The position numbers and the translations under genes are program-made. Under the pieces are notes generated by a model. The model saw only the letters and a program-made list of their open reading frames with translations, ran no database searches and was not told the DNA's origin. From JAEZDR01 sp039811185 (GTDB lineage Bacteria > Bacteroidota > Bacteroidia > Chitinophagales > Chitinophagaceae): 64,000 nucleotides of DNA. Numbering within the stretch: position 1 is the first letter of the stretch; every line of letters begins with the position of its first letter. The stretch is taken from contig JBDHYF010000007.1 in the NCBI GenBank assembly GCA_039811185.1, forward strand, positions 1 to 64,000, written 5' to 3'. Below, piece after piece: positions 51,839 to 61,039 of the stretch.

Positions 51839-52504
51839 ATGGCAATTATAGCTCCTTCATTTTTAAGCAGCGATTTTTTACACCTTCAACAGCAGTGCGA
51901 TCTCATTAATAACAGCGCCGCGGAATGGTTTCACCTCGATGTTATGGATGGCCGTTTTGTTCCGAACATCAGCTTTGGAATTCCGCTGGTAGAAGCGATC
52001 AGAAAGACTACTAAGAAAGTGTGCGATGTTCACCTGATGATAGAAGAACCCGAAAAATTTGTTGAGGCTTTTGCAAATGCGGGGGCCGATATTATTTCTG
52101 TACACATAGAAGCTTGCCGACACTTGCACCGGAATATTCAACAGATAAAGTCGCTGGGGATCAAAGCAGGGGTGGCCATTAATCCACATACGCCGATAAT
52201 GTTTTTGAAAGACATCCTTGCCGATGTGGATGTGGTTTGTATGATGAGCGTTAACCCCGGATTCGGTGGTCAGCAATTTATTCCGCATACCTATAACAAA
52301 ATCCGTGAGCTTAAAGCGCTGATACAGGAAACAGCAGCGCACGCCCTTATTGAAATAGACGGCGGCGTAACATTGGGAAATGCCGGCGCTATTGTGCATG
52401 CCGGCGCGGACGTACTTGTTGCAGGCAGCACTGTTTTTAACTCGCCCGATCCGGCCGAAATCATCCTCGAATTAAAAAAGAAAATCGTGGAGTTTTCTGT
52501 CTGA
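51839..52504 (+). CDS. rpe: Ribulose-phosphate 3-epimerase
   Basis: Rpe interconverts ribulose 5-phosphate and xylulose 5-phosphate in the pentose phosphate pathway. The 221-residue protein shows HLDVMDGRFVPNISFG, VHLMIEEPEKF, MSVNPGFGGQQFIP and EIDGGV, all in family positions. Its 3' end overlaps the convergent folP gene by 33 bp. Confidence 0.95.
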   Translation: MAIIAPSFLSSDFLHLQQQCDLINNSAAEWFHLDVMDGRFVPNISFGIPLVEAIRKTTKKVCDVHLMIEEPEKFVEAFANAGADIISVHIEACRHLHRNIQQIKSLGIKAGVAINPHTPIMFLKDILADVDVVCMMSVNPGFGGQQFIPHTYNKIRELKALIQETAAHALIEIDGGVTLGNAGAIVHAGADVLVAGSTVFNSPDPAEIILELKKKIVEFSV

Positions 52505-53332
52505 GGTTCTGTTATATGCGCTAACAAGCTTTATACACTCCACAGCCGGTTTTACATCGTGCACACGAAGTATGTTTGCCCCGTTTAACAACGCCATCGT
52601 GTGTAAAACAGTTGTGCCATTCAGCGCTTCTTCCGGACTAACTGAAAGTGTTTTATAAATCATCGATTTTCTTGAAACGCCTGCGAGGAGTGGCTTCCCA
52701 AGCATTTTAAAAGACGAAAGCCCGCGCAGCAATTCAAAGTTTTGAGCAGTTGTTTTTGCAAATCCGAATCCGGGATCGAGCACCACATCATTCACACCGG
52801 CGGCCGTACACTTTTCAATCACTTCAATAAAGTAATCCATGATTTCTGCCGGCAGATGGTTGTAATGGCTTAGTTGCTGCATCGTTTGCGGCGTGCCTTT
52901 CATGTGCATGGCAATAAACGGAACCTTCAGCTCCGCAACGGCTGCAATCATGTCTGCATCCATGTTTCCGGCGCTGACGTCGTTTACCATTGACGCGCCG
53001 GCCTTCACCGCCCGGTACGCTACATCAGCATAAAAGGTGTCAATCGAAATCACGGCATCCGGCTTCGCGGCTGTCAACGCTGCAATGAAGGGAATTACCG
53101 TTTCAAGCTCGTGTGCTGCGGGCTGCAAGCGGCTTTGCGGTCGTGTGCTTTGTGCGCCCACATCGATGATTGCAGCGCCATCCGAAAGCATTTGGAGCGC
53201 CGCATCTACCGCAGCTTTACCGGCGGCATATCTGCTGCCCGCATAAAACGAATCGTCAGTGATATTGACAACGCCCATCACCAGCGGCTCATCTATCGCC
53301 ATAGGGCGCCCGTTACAATTAAGCGTGAACAT
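52472..53332 (-). CDS. folP: Dihydropteroate synthase
   Basis: FolP joins p-aminobenzoate to the pterin pyrophosphate made by FolK. Visible motifs are MGVVNITDDSFYAGSRY, IDVGAQSTRP, VNDVSAGNMD, VLDPGFGFAKT and GVSRKSMI. Length from the ATG of MFTLNCNGRP is 286 residues; a start 20 codons upstream would overlap the divergent DUF1599 gene region. The C-terminus ends with RVHDVKPAVECIKL and a short tail that overlaps rpe. Confidence 0.94.
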   Translation of the reverse strand: MFTLNCNGRPMAIDEPLVMGVVNITDDSFYAGSRYAAGKAAVDAALQMLSDGAAIIDVGAQSTRPQSRLQPAAHELETVIPFIAALTAAKPDAVISIDTFYADVAYRAVKAGASMVNDVSAGNMDADMIAAVAELKVPFIAMHMKGTPQTMQQLSHYNHLPAEIMDYFIEVIEKCTAAGVNDVVLDPGFGFAKTTAQNFELLRGLSSFKMLGKPLLAGVSRKSMIYKTLSVSPEEALNGTTVLHTMALLNGANILRVHDVKPAVECIKLVSAYNRTSDRKLHDFLF

Positions 53333-53384
53333 TAAAACAGTATTTTTGAACGCAATTTTAAAAAGCAAAACTACTCGCTTCTTA

Positions 53385-53933
53385 ATGAACACAAATCAGC
53401 AATACCGTCGGCACATCACAATAGCAAGGGAACTATTCATAAAAAAAACAAGAGACTACAGCACCTCGTGGCGGTTGCTACGCACCGTTTCTGTCGTGGA
53501 CCAGATATTTATTAAAGCAAGCCGGATAAAAAACATTCAGGACAAAAAAGAGCAAAAAGTTAAAGACGATATCCAATCCGAATTTATCGGTATCCTTAAC
53601 TATGGCATTATTGGTTTAATTCAATTAAAAAAGGGCAATACTGCTGCCGAGGAACTGGATGAAGCGGCCGCTATTGCACTTTACGACGAACAGTCGGCGG
53701 TTGCGGAAGAGGTGATGCTAAACAAAAATCACGATTACGGCGAAGCCTGGCGGCAGATGAGTCAGCAGAGCTTCGTAGACCTTATTTTGGTGAAGCTGAT
53801 GCGCATCAAACAAATTCTTTCCAACGAAGGCAAAACGCTTGTAAGTGAAGGAATAGACGCCAACTTCATCGATATTATAAACTATGCAGTGTTTGCATTG
53901 ATATTAATTGAGGAAGGAAAACACGAACAATGA
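53385..53933 (+). CDS. DUF1599 protein with two internal repeats
   Basis: This protein of about 182 residues contains two copies of one unit: KKTRDYSTSWRLLR followed by VDQIFIKASRIKNIQ, and KNHDYGEAWRQM followed by VDLILVKLMRIKQIL. This is the DUF1599 pattern, a Bacteroidetes family of unknown role. It lies between folP (divergent) and the BT_3928-like gene, which it overlaps by four bases (ATGA). TATTTTTG at 53341-53348 is a possible -7 element. Confidence 0.85.
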   Translation: MNTNQQYRRHITIARELFIKKTRDYSTSWRLLRTVSVVDQIFIKASRIKNIQDKKEQKVKDDIQSEFIGILNYGIIGLIQLKKGNTAAEELDEAAAIALYDEQSAVAEEVMLNKNHDYGEAWRQMSQQSFVDLILVKLMRIKQILSNEGKTLVSEGIDANFIDIINYAVFALILIEEGKHEQ

Positions 53934-55036
53934 AAATTTTAATACAACTCATTCGGTTTTTAACGGGAATTGTTTTTATCATTTCCGGTTTGGTGAAAGC
54001 CAATGATCCGCTTGGACTCAGCTATAAGATGCAGGAGTTTTTTGAAGCCTGGGGAATGATGGCGTTTCATGATTATACGCTTGCCGTTGCATTTGCAATG
54101 AACCTTTTTGAAGTGGTGGCCGGTGTTGCACTGATTGTAGGATGGCGTTTCAGGATCGTTAGCTGGATGGTGTTGTTGCTTACCTTGTTTTTTACGTTCC
54201 TCACCGCATACGCCATGTTTTCAGGAAAAATTGCTACCTGTGGTTGTTTTGGCGACTGCCTGCCGCTTCAGCCGGCGCAATCGTTTACAAAAGATATTGT
54301 GCTGAATATTTTCATGGTTCTATTAATTTACAAATCGGCCTCTATCCGGCCTTTGTTCTCCTCAAAAGCAAACTTCTTCATCATACTTCTTTCGGCAATT
54401 CTGGTCATCGCCATGCAGTGGTATGTGCTCCGGCACCTGCCTTTTTTCGACTGTCTTCCCTACAAAAAAGGCAACAATATTGTTCAACAGATGAAGATTC
54501 CCGACGGAGCCCTCGCAGATAGTTTCGCCATCACGTTTCGATACAAAAAAGATGGAAAAATGATAGAGTTTGGCGCGGATGAATTTCCTGAAGACTTCGA
54601 TGAACCGCCCTACGAATATGTTGACCGCTACGACAAACTCATCCGAAAAGGAAACGCTGTAGCGCCGATTCCCGACTTTAATTTAAAAACCCTCGAAGGC
54701 ACGGATGTTACCACCCAAATTTTAGAAACCCCCGGTTTCTATGTGTTCGTTTTTTGCAGGGCATTCGATGATGCGCAGACGTGGTTGCCGGCCTTCAGAA
54801 AGTTATTGCAGGCCGCGGGTAAGAAAAATATTCCTGTTTATTTGGTAACGCCAAACGCGTCGGCAGCACTGACCACAACAGGGCATCCCGAAATTTTAAT
54901 CAGTGATGCTACCGCCATTAAAACCGCTGCCAGAACCGATCCGGCCTTTTTTCTGATGAATGGCCCAATCGTGAAAGAGAAAAAAAGCTATCGCGATGTC
55001 GATGATTTTATCAGGAACATGGAACCCATTAAATAA
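53930..55036 (+). CDS. BT_3928-family DoxX/MauE-like membrane protein
   Basis: This 368-residue protein has four or five N-terminal membrane helices of DoxX/MauE type (FIISGLVKANDPLG at the start, CGCFGDCLPL after helix 4), then a periplasmic region ending in a thioredoxin-like fold (VFVFCRAFDD, VYLVTPN) that lacks CxxC. It may take part in envelope redox chemistry, but the missing Cys pair argues against oxidoreductase activity of the C-terminal domain. It is coupled to the DUF1599 gene and overlaps the convergent rnz gene by 8 bp. Confidence 0.8.
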   Translation: MKILIQLIRFLTGIVFIISGLVKANDPLGLSYKMQEFFEAWGMMAFHDYTLAVAFAMNLFEVVAGVALIVGWRFRIVSWMVLLLTLFFTFLTAYAMFSGKIATCGCFGDCLPLQPAQSFTKDIVLNIFMVLLIYKSASIRPLFSSKANFFIILLSAILVIAMQWYVLRHLPFFDCLPYKKGNNIVQQMKIPDGALADSFAITFRYKKDGKMIEFGADEFPEDFDEPPYEYVDRYDKLIRKGNAVAPIPDFNLKTLEGTDVTTQILETPGFYVFVFCRAFDDAQTWLPAFRKLLQAAGKKNIPVYLVTPNASAALTTTGHPEILISDATAIKTAARTDPAFFLMNGPIVKEKKSYRDVDDFIRNMEPIK

Positions 55037-55931
55037 GGAACGTTTGTCCTTCCAGCGCCAGATAAGATGCCGGAAATACTTCGCGGGCTTCGGTTAAAAA
55101 AGCATTCAGGTTTTCGTATTTGCTGCTAAAGTGGCCAAGCAGCAACTTTTGGGCGTTGGCTTTTTTTGCAATTTGGGCTGCCTGCACGGCGGTGCAATGA
55201 AAGCGGCTCGCGGCTTTTGCGGCGTCGGCATGCAGGTAAGTGGCTTCGTGATAAATTACCTTAACACCTACAACATTCCTCGCAACCTGCTCGTTAAAAA
55301 GCGTGTCGGCACAAAAAGCATAGCTTGCCGCAGGTGTGTTGGGTGCAGTAAGCTCGCTGTTTTCTACCACCGATCCATCGGCTGTAATATAGTCTTTTCC
55401 ATCACGAAGGTCATCGAAATACTCATGGGGTATACGATGTGCAAAAGCCTTTTCTTTCAATAGCTTTCGCGGCTTCTTTTTTTCCCTGACAATGAACGCC
55501 CAACATTCAATTCGATGAAAAACACGAAAGCAGGAAACCGAAAATTTTTCGGTGTCTATTATTTGTCCTTCTTCAATAAGGTCATGAAAGTGTAATGGAT
55601 AAGGCAATACGGTGTCTGCAGCTTTTAATTGGATATGGATAATGTCTTTCAGCATGGGTGGGCCGAACAAGTGCAAATCTGCCGTGCGCGACTGCAACCC
55701 AAAACTGGTAAGCAGCCCAATCAATCCAAAATAATGGTCGCCGTGCAAATGCGAAATAAGAATATGGTTAATGCGGCTGCGTTTTATTTTATATTTCGAA
55801 AGCTGCATTTGTGTGCCTTCGCCGCAATCAATTAAAATAAAGTTTTCGTTCACGGACACAAGCTGAGAAGTAGGATGGCGGTCGAAAGCAGGTATCGCCG
55901 AATTATTTCCAAGAATGGTAACGCCAAACAT
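55029..55931 (-). CDS. rnz: Ribonuclease Z
   Basis: This is the tRNA 3'-end processing endonuclease of the metallo-beta-lactamase fold, 300 residues. The metal site HLHGDH appears in LISHLHGDHYFGL, with further ligands in CADTLF, YHEATY and LLGHFSSKY. The GEGTQ segment near residue 38 is typical of the family. Confidence 0.94.
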   Translation of the reverse strand: MFGVTILGNNSAIPAFDRHPTSQLVSVNENFILIDCGEGTQMQLSKYKIKRSRINHILISHLHGDHYFGLIGLLTSFGLQSRTADLHLFGPPMLKDIIHIQLKAADTVLPYPLHFHDLIEEGQIIDTEKFSVSCFRVFHRIECWAFIVREKKKPRKLLKEKAFAHRIPHEYFDDLRDGKDYITADGSVVENSELTAPNTPAASYAFCADTLFNEQVARNVVGVKVIYHEATYLHADAAKAASRFHCTAVQAAQIAKKANAQKLLLGHFSSKYENLNAFLTEAREVFPASYLALEGQTFLI

Positions 55932-56083
55932 AGTGGAAGCAATATTAAAGCAAATTCAATCAGCATTTATCCACACCTAAAACAAACTTCGGTCTTTCTG
56001 TATTTTCTACGCACATCTTTCAACATCTCCGAAAATATATGGAAAGAAACTTTATCTTTCCCGCTACATTTTCTTAGTTCAAG

Positions 56084-58774
56084 ATGGCGAATTCAATCAG
56101 GAAAAAATCAAATGTTCCTAAGCCCCCCGACCCGGAACAGATTATCGAGGATAAGGTAGAGGAGGTGCCGGTGAAGGAAATCATTAAAGACGACCGCACC
56201 ATCAAAATGCTTGGAGCGGTTTGTTTACTGGTTACGCTCTTCTTGCTTACTGCATTCATTTCTTATCTTTTTACGTGGCAGGAAGACCAAGATAAAATTC
56301 ATCGCTTCGGCATTAAGATTTTCAGCGTCGACGATGTAAGGATGAGCAACTTGCTTGGGGTGTTGGGAGCGTATTTCTCGCATTTGTTTATCTACAAAGG
56401 TTTCGGCATCGCATCATTCCTGGTATGCAGTTTTTTCTTTGTACTTGGCATTAACTTGCTGGCCCGCGAACGGGTGTTTAGCCTTGCCCGTAATTTGAAG
56501 TATGTACTCGTTGGACTGATAGTTATCAGCGTAACGGCGGCTTATTTTTTCGGAAATGCGCGTTTCCCTTTTGGAGGCGCAGCAGGCAATTTGCTGAACC
56601 TTTGGTTTGTGAAATGGGTTGGCCGCACCGGCACCGGTTTGTTGTTGAGCTTGTCGGTTTTACTGTATGTAATCTGGCGGTTTAATCCCAGGTTCAAAAT
56701 CCCGCGCTTTCATTTTGCATCGGCGTCAAAACCTCAAACGGTTGCGCCATCAGCATTACAACAGGAGGCAGAAGTTGATGATACCACAGAACCGGATGAG
56801 GAGGAACTGCCATCGCTAATGGCTGAAGATGATTTCTCCAGCAACAATAAATTGAAAACGGAAGGCGAGGAACTGGTGTTGAATGTTAAGCCTGCCGATA
56901 CGGACAGCGATCCCTTAAATGAGTTTGCCGTAACTGAAAAAGAGGAACCCCCTGCACCGGAAAGTATTTTAGCTGACGACGAATTACCAGCGGAAGCCGA
57001 ACCCGAACTGGTGGCAGGAGATGAGCCTGTGCTGGAGGTAAACCAGCCGCAAGAAGATCAGGAGAGTGAAGAAACGACGTCGGGCGCTGTGGTGGTGATT
57101 CCGGCGAGCCGCGCAAATGTGGTGAGCCTGATTGCAGCCGACACAGCAGAAGAAACACAACAATCAACACCCGTTGAGGATAATCTTCCGGAAGATGATA
57201 TTCAACTGGAAATTGCGGACGTAAAAGACGAAGAGGAAGACGAGCAAATAAACGCCGACGCTGATCAGCTCGAGCCTTACGAACCCACGCTCGATCTTCG
57301 CGATTATAAATACCCGCCACTCGATTTACTCGAAACACACGGCAGCGAAAAAATCGTTCACGACCCGGCAGAACTGGAAAACCACAAAAACCAAATTCTA
57401 TCCACATTAAAGAATTACGACATCAGCATTCAGCGGATATCTGCAACCGTAGGGCCCACCGTTACGTTGTACGAAATTGTGCCTTCGCCCGGCGTACGCA
57501 TCAGCCGCATTAAAAATTTGGAAGATGATATTGCGCTGAGCCTTGCAGCACTTGGCATCCGCATTATTGCGCCTATTCCCGGCAAAGGAACCATTGGAAT
57601 TGAAGTGCCCAACGTGAAAAAAACAGTGGTGAGCATGAAAACATTGCTTGCATCCGAAAAGTTCCAACACACCGCATATTCGCTTCCCATTGCCATTGGG
57701 AAAAAAATTGATAACGAAAACTTCATTGTCGACCTTGCCAGCATGCCCCATTTGTTGATGGCAGGCGCCACCGGACAAGGAAAATCGGTAGGTATTAATG
57801 CTTTGCTTGTTTCGCTGCTGTATAAGAAGCACCCTTCTCAATTAAAGTTTGTTTTGGTAGATCCCAAGAAGGTGGAGCTGAGTATTTATCGACTGATCGA
57901 AAAGCATTTTTTAGCCAAGCTTCCGGGCGAGGAAGAAGCCATCATTACCGACACGAAAAAAGTGGTGTATACCCTTAATGCGTTGTGTATTGAGATGGAT
58001 AACCGCTACGATTTGTTGAAAGATGCGCATTGCAGGAACATAAAAGAGTATAACGAAAAATTCACCGGACGACGCCTCAATCCCAATAAAGGACATCAAT
58101 ATCTGCCATTCATTGTTTTGGTGGTAGATGAGTTTGCCGATTTAATTATGACGGCCGGTAAAGAAGTGGAAATGCCGATTGCACGTCTGGCACAGCTTGC
58201 CCGCGCAGTGGGTATCCACCTGATTATTGCTACGCAGCGGCCTTCGGTAAACATCATCACCGGAACCATTAAAGCAAACTTCCCGGCAAGGATGGCGTTT
58301 AAGGTTTCTTCTAAAATTGACAGCCGTACCATTTTAGATGCAGGAGGCGCAGAACAACTCATCGGAAAAGGCGATATGCTCGTAAACTACAACGGCGAAA
58401 TTACAAGGCTTCAGTGTGCGTTTGTAGATACGCCTGAGGTAGAGAAAATTGTTGAATATATTGGCAAACAACGCGGCTATCCTACGGCGTTTAACCTTCC
58501 GGAATACATCGATGAAAAAGATGCCGAATCGAGAGAGATCGACCTTGGCGACCGCGATCCTTTGTTTAACGACGCAGCACGGCTGATTGTACAAAACCAG
58601 ATGGGGAGCACATCGCTGATACAAAGACGAATGAAGCTGGGTTACAACAGAGCCGGAAGACTGATGGACCAATTGGAGGCAGCAGGTATCGTAGGCCCGA
58701 ACTTAGGCAGCAAAGCAAGAGAAGTGAATGTGAAAACTGAATCGGATCTGGAGGAAATTTTGCAAACGCTCTAA
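56084..58774 (+). CDS. ftsK: DNA translocase FtsK
   Basis: This 896-residue protein couples chromosome segregation to division. Four N-terminal membrane helices (about 45-65, 90-112, 118-150 and 175-205) are followed by an acidic, Glu/Asp-rich linker (~220-400), then the motor with Walker A MAGATGQGKSVGIN and Walker B FIVLVVDEFADLI, and a C-terminal gamma domain LGYNRAGRLMDQLEAAG that reads polar sequences. A near-consensus TATCTTTC lies ahead of the ATG. The stop touches the stop of the convergent methyltransferase gene. Confidence 0.95.
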   Translation: MANSIRKKSNVPKPPDPEQIIEDKVEEVPVKEIIKDDRTIKMLGAVCLLVTLFLLTAFISYLFTWQEDQDKIHRFGIKIFSVDDVRMSNLLGVLGAYFSHLFIYKGFGIASFLVCSFFFVLGINLLARERVFSLARNLKYVLVGLIVISVTAAYFFGNARFPFGGAAGNLLNLWFVKWVGRTGTGLLLSLSVLLYVIWRFNPRFKIPRFHFASASKPQTVAPSALQQEAEVDDTTEPDEEELPSLMAEDDFSSNNKLKTEGEELVLNVKPADTDSDPLNEFAVTEKEEPPAPESILADDELPAEAEPELVAGDEPVLEVNQPQEDQESEETTSGAVVVIPASRANVVSLIAADTAEETQQSTPVEDNLPEDDIQLEIADVKDEEEDEQINADADQLEPYEPTLDLRDYKYPPLDLLETHGSEKIVHDPAELENHKNQILSTLKNYDISIQRISATVGPTVTLYEIVPSPGVRISRIKNLEDDIALSLAALGIRIIAPIPGKGTIGIEVPNVKKTVVSMKTLLASEKFQHTAYSLPIAIGKKIDNENFIVDLASMPHLLMAGATGQGKSVGINALLVSLLYKKHPSQLKFVLVDPKKVELSIYRLIEKHFLAKLPGEEEAIITDTKKVVYTLNALCIEMDNRYDLLKDAHCRNIKEYNEKFTGRRLNPNKGHQYLPFIVLVVDEFADLIMTAGKEVEMPIARLAQLARAVGIHLIIATQRPSVNIITGTIKANFPARMAFKVSSKIDSRTILDAGGAEQLIGKGDMLVNYNGEITRLQCAFVDTPEVEKIVEYIGKQRGYPTAFNLPEYIDEKDAESREIDLGDRDPLFNDAARLIVQNQMGSTSLIQRRMKLGYNRAGRLMDQLEAAGIVGPNLGSKAREVNVKTESDLEEILQTL

Positions 58775-59728
58775 CTATTTGTAAATTTTGTAGCACCATC
58801 TTTTCAGCTTACCGCTGAAGTCGAAGTCGGTTGTTGCTTTTGTGATGTCTTTGATCGACGTTGCTTTTATCTTATGTTCATCCAAAACAAAACGGGTAAA
58901 ATTCGTACTGAAATACAAGACGCCGCCGGCTGATAAACCGTACAAACAATTATTGATGAGGGCTGCATGATCTTTTTGTATCTCCATAAAATCTTCCATC
59001 CTTTTACTGTTGCTGAAAGTGGGAGGATCCAATACAATGATATCGAAAGAAGCCGGCTTGAGGGTCTGAACGTATTGCATTACATCGCCATGTATAAACT
59101 GAAAAGCCGATTCATTTTTTAATAAGTTGATGCGAAAGTTATCTTCAGCCCATTGCAGATAGGGTTTCGAAAGGTCGACTGAGGTAACTGCTTTTGCTCC
59201 GCCCGATGCCGCATACACAGAGAATGAGCCGGTATAGCAAAATAAGTTCAACACCCTTTTGCCCGCGGCTTCTTCTTTTACCATTTGTCTGGTGAGCCTG
59301 TGGTCGAGGAAGAGTCCGGTGTCGAGATAATCGGAGAGATTTACCAGGAACTTTAAGCCGCCTTCTGCAACGGTATAAAACTCCTGTACTGCATCTTGTT
59401 TTTCGTATTGTGTGTTGGCCGAACGATGGCTCATCTTCTTGCGCTGTTTTACGAAAATTTTCCGTTGGTCAACGGCCAGAACTTTTGACATTAAGCCGAT
59501 GCTTTCGCGCAGCCAGATTGCGTGCTCATCGTCGGTGAGGCTGTGGCGGCGTAGGTATTCCGCCACATACAATTTATCTTCATAGAAATCGATCGAGAGT
59601 GGAAATTCCGGAAGATCATTTTCATAAACGCGATAGCAACCAATACCACGTCGTGCGGCAATTTTCGACCGGTGCTTAAACACTTTCGTAAGCCGGTTTT
59701 CGAACATCTTAAGTTTCTCTTCGAGCAT
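58775..59728 (-). CDS. RlmK-like class I SAM-dependent methyltransferase
   Basis: This protein of about 317 residues is similar to the C-terminal methyltransferase half of E. coli RlmL (the 23S rRNA m7G activity) and related to RlmI. The SAM motif is VLNLFCYTGSFSVYAASGG, the acidic residue is in TSVDLSKPY, and the catalytic loop is VLDPPTFSNSKRMEDF. It probably methylates 23S rRNA. The start is an ATG six bases after the upstream aminotransferase stop, indicating one operon. Confidence 0.85.
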   Translation of the reverse strand: MLEEKLKMFENRLTKVFKHRSKIAARRGIGCYRVYENDLPEFPLSIDFYEDKLYVAEYLRRHSLTDDEHAIWLRESIGLMSKVLAVDQRKIFVKQRKKMSHRSANTQYEKQDAVQEFYTVAEGGLKFLVNLSDYLDTGLFLDHRLTRQMVKEEAAGKRVLNLFCYTGSFSVYAASGGAKAVTSVDLSKPYLQWAEDNFRINLLKNESAFQFIHGDVMQYVQTLKPASFDIIVLDPPTFSNSKRMEDFMEIQKDHAALINNCLYGLSAGGVLYFSTNFTRFVLDEHKIKATSIKDITKATTDFDFSGKLKRWCYKIYK

Positions 59729-59734
59729 CGGCAA

Positions 59735-60925
59735 CTATTTCAGTTTGTCGATTGCGAGCGCAATGCGCCGGAAGCCTTCTTCTAAATTCTTCAAGTTGTT
59801 GGCAAATGAAAAGCGGATGCATTCTTCTTGTCCGAAGGCGGCGCCGCTAACACTTGAAACATGCGCTTCGTGCAGCAAATACATAGATAAATCTTCTGCT
59901 GTGTGAATGGTTGTTCCGTTGTATTTCTTCCCGAACTGAGCACTGATTTTTGGGAAAACATAAAACGCACCTTCCGGTGTGTTACAGTCGAATCCTTTTA
60001 TTTCTTTCAATAATTCGAGCACTTTTTTACGGCGTTCTGCAAACGCTGCCACCATTTGCTTTGTTGCTGTTAAGTCGCTTTCCAGCGCTGTAATGGCAGC
60101 GCGTTGCGCAATAGAATTGGTGCCGCTTGTAAACTGGCCCTGAATTTTTTCGGCCGCTTTGGCAACGGCTGCGTTGGCAGCAATAAATCCAAGCCGCCAG
60201 CCGGTCATTGCAAAACCCTTACTCAATCCGTTTACAATAATGGTTTGCTCTTTCACTTCTTCAAAGGAGGCAATACTTTCGTGCTTGCCAACAAAATTGA
60301 TGTACTCATAAATTTCATCGGATATAATAAATACCTGCGGATGCCTGGCAAAAACGGCGGCAAGCGCTTTCAACTCATCTCTCGAATAAATTGCGCCCGT
60401 AGGGTTTGAGGGCGATGAGAAAATGAAAGCTTTGGTTTTCTCGTTAATCGCCGCTTCAAGTTGCTCAGGGCTTATTTTGTAGTTGGCTTCCAGCGACGTT
60501 TTGATAAATTTTACGGTGCCGCCGGCAATCTTTACAATTTCGGAATAGGTAACCCAATAAGGAGTAGGAACAATTACTTCGTCGCCGCTTTCCACAAGCG
60601 CCAGCATCACATTTGCTATGCTTTGTTTTGCTCCGGTGCTTACCACGATGTTTTCCGGTTGATAGCTGAGGTTATTATCGCGTAGAAATTTATTGCATAC
60701 CGCTTGCTTCAAATCAACAAAGCCCGCAACAGGCGTATAATGGCTCCAGTTATCATGAATGGCTTGTATGGCGGCTTCCTTAATATGTTCGGGTGTATCA
60801 AAGTCAGGCTCTCCCAAACTCAAATCAATTATGTCTGCACCGGATGCTCTAAGCTCGCGTGCAAGGCGTGCCATCTTTAAAGTTTCGGGTTCGCTGAAAC
60901 GCGTAAGAAGGGAAGAAAACTTCAT
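59735..60925 (-). CDS. Class I PLP-dependent aminotransferase, aspartate type
   Basis: This 396-residue fold-type I aminotransferase is of the AspC/AatA Igamma group. The PLP lysine is in VNGLSKGFAMTGWRLGF. SSPSNPTGAIYS and ISDEIYEYINF supply the Asn and Asp/Tyr cofactor contacts, and CIRFSFANN near the end holds the carboxylate-binding Arg. It probably makes aspartate or a related amino acid, using glutamate. A TACATTTG promoter element lies 18 nt before the ATG. Confidence 0.9.
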   Translation of the reverse strand: MKFSSLLTRFSEPETLKMARLARELRASGADIIDLSLGEPDFDTPEHIKEAAIQAIHDNWSHYTPVAGFVDLKQAVCNKFLRDNNLSYQPENIVVSTGAKQSIANVMLALVESGDEVIVPTPYWVTYSEIVKIAGGTVKFIKTSLEANYKISPEQLEAAINEKTKAFIFSSPSNPTGAIYSRDELKALAAVFARHPQVFIISDEIYEYINFVGKHESIASFEEVKEQTIIVNGLSKGFAMTGWRLGFIAANAAVAKAAEKIQGQFTSGTNSIAQRAAITALESDLTATKQMVAAFAERRKKVLELLKEIKGFDCNTPEGAFYVFPKISAQFGKKYNGTTIHTAEDLSMYLLHEAHVSSVSGAAFGQEECIRFSFANNLKNLEEGFRRIALAIDKLK

Positions 60926-60943
60926 TGCAAAAATTTAAAGGAG

Positions 60944-60951
60944 CAAATGTA
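60944..60951 (-). promoter_or_regulatory. -7 element of the aminotransferase gene
   Basis: TACATTTG on the minus strand, 18 nt before the ATG. Confidence 0.55.
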
Positions 60952-61026
60952 ACAAACAAAACTATCGGTTAGTTGCCGACAATTTAGCGCCGTGATTGTT
61001 TCACATTAAAATGAAACAAGTTGCGG

Positions 61027-61034
61027 TAATTTTG
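61027..61034 (+). promoter_or_regulatory. -7 element of sdaA
   Basis: TAATTTTG lies 5 nt before the sdaA ATG. Confidence 0.55.
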
Positions 61035-61039
61035 CAGGT

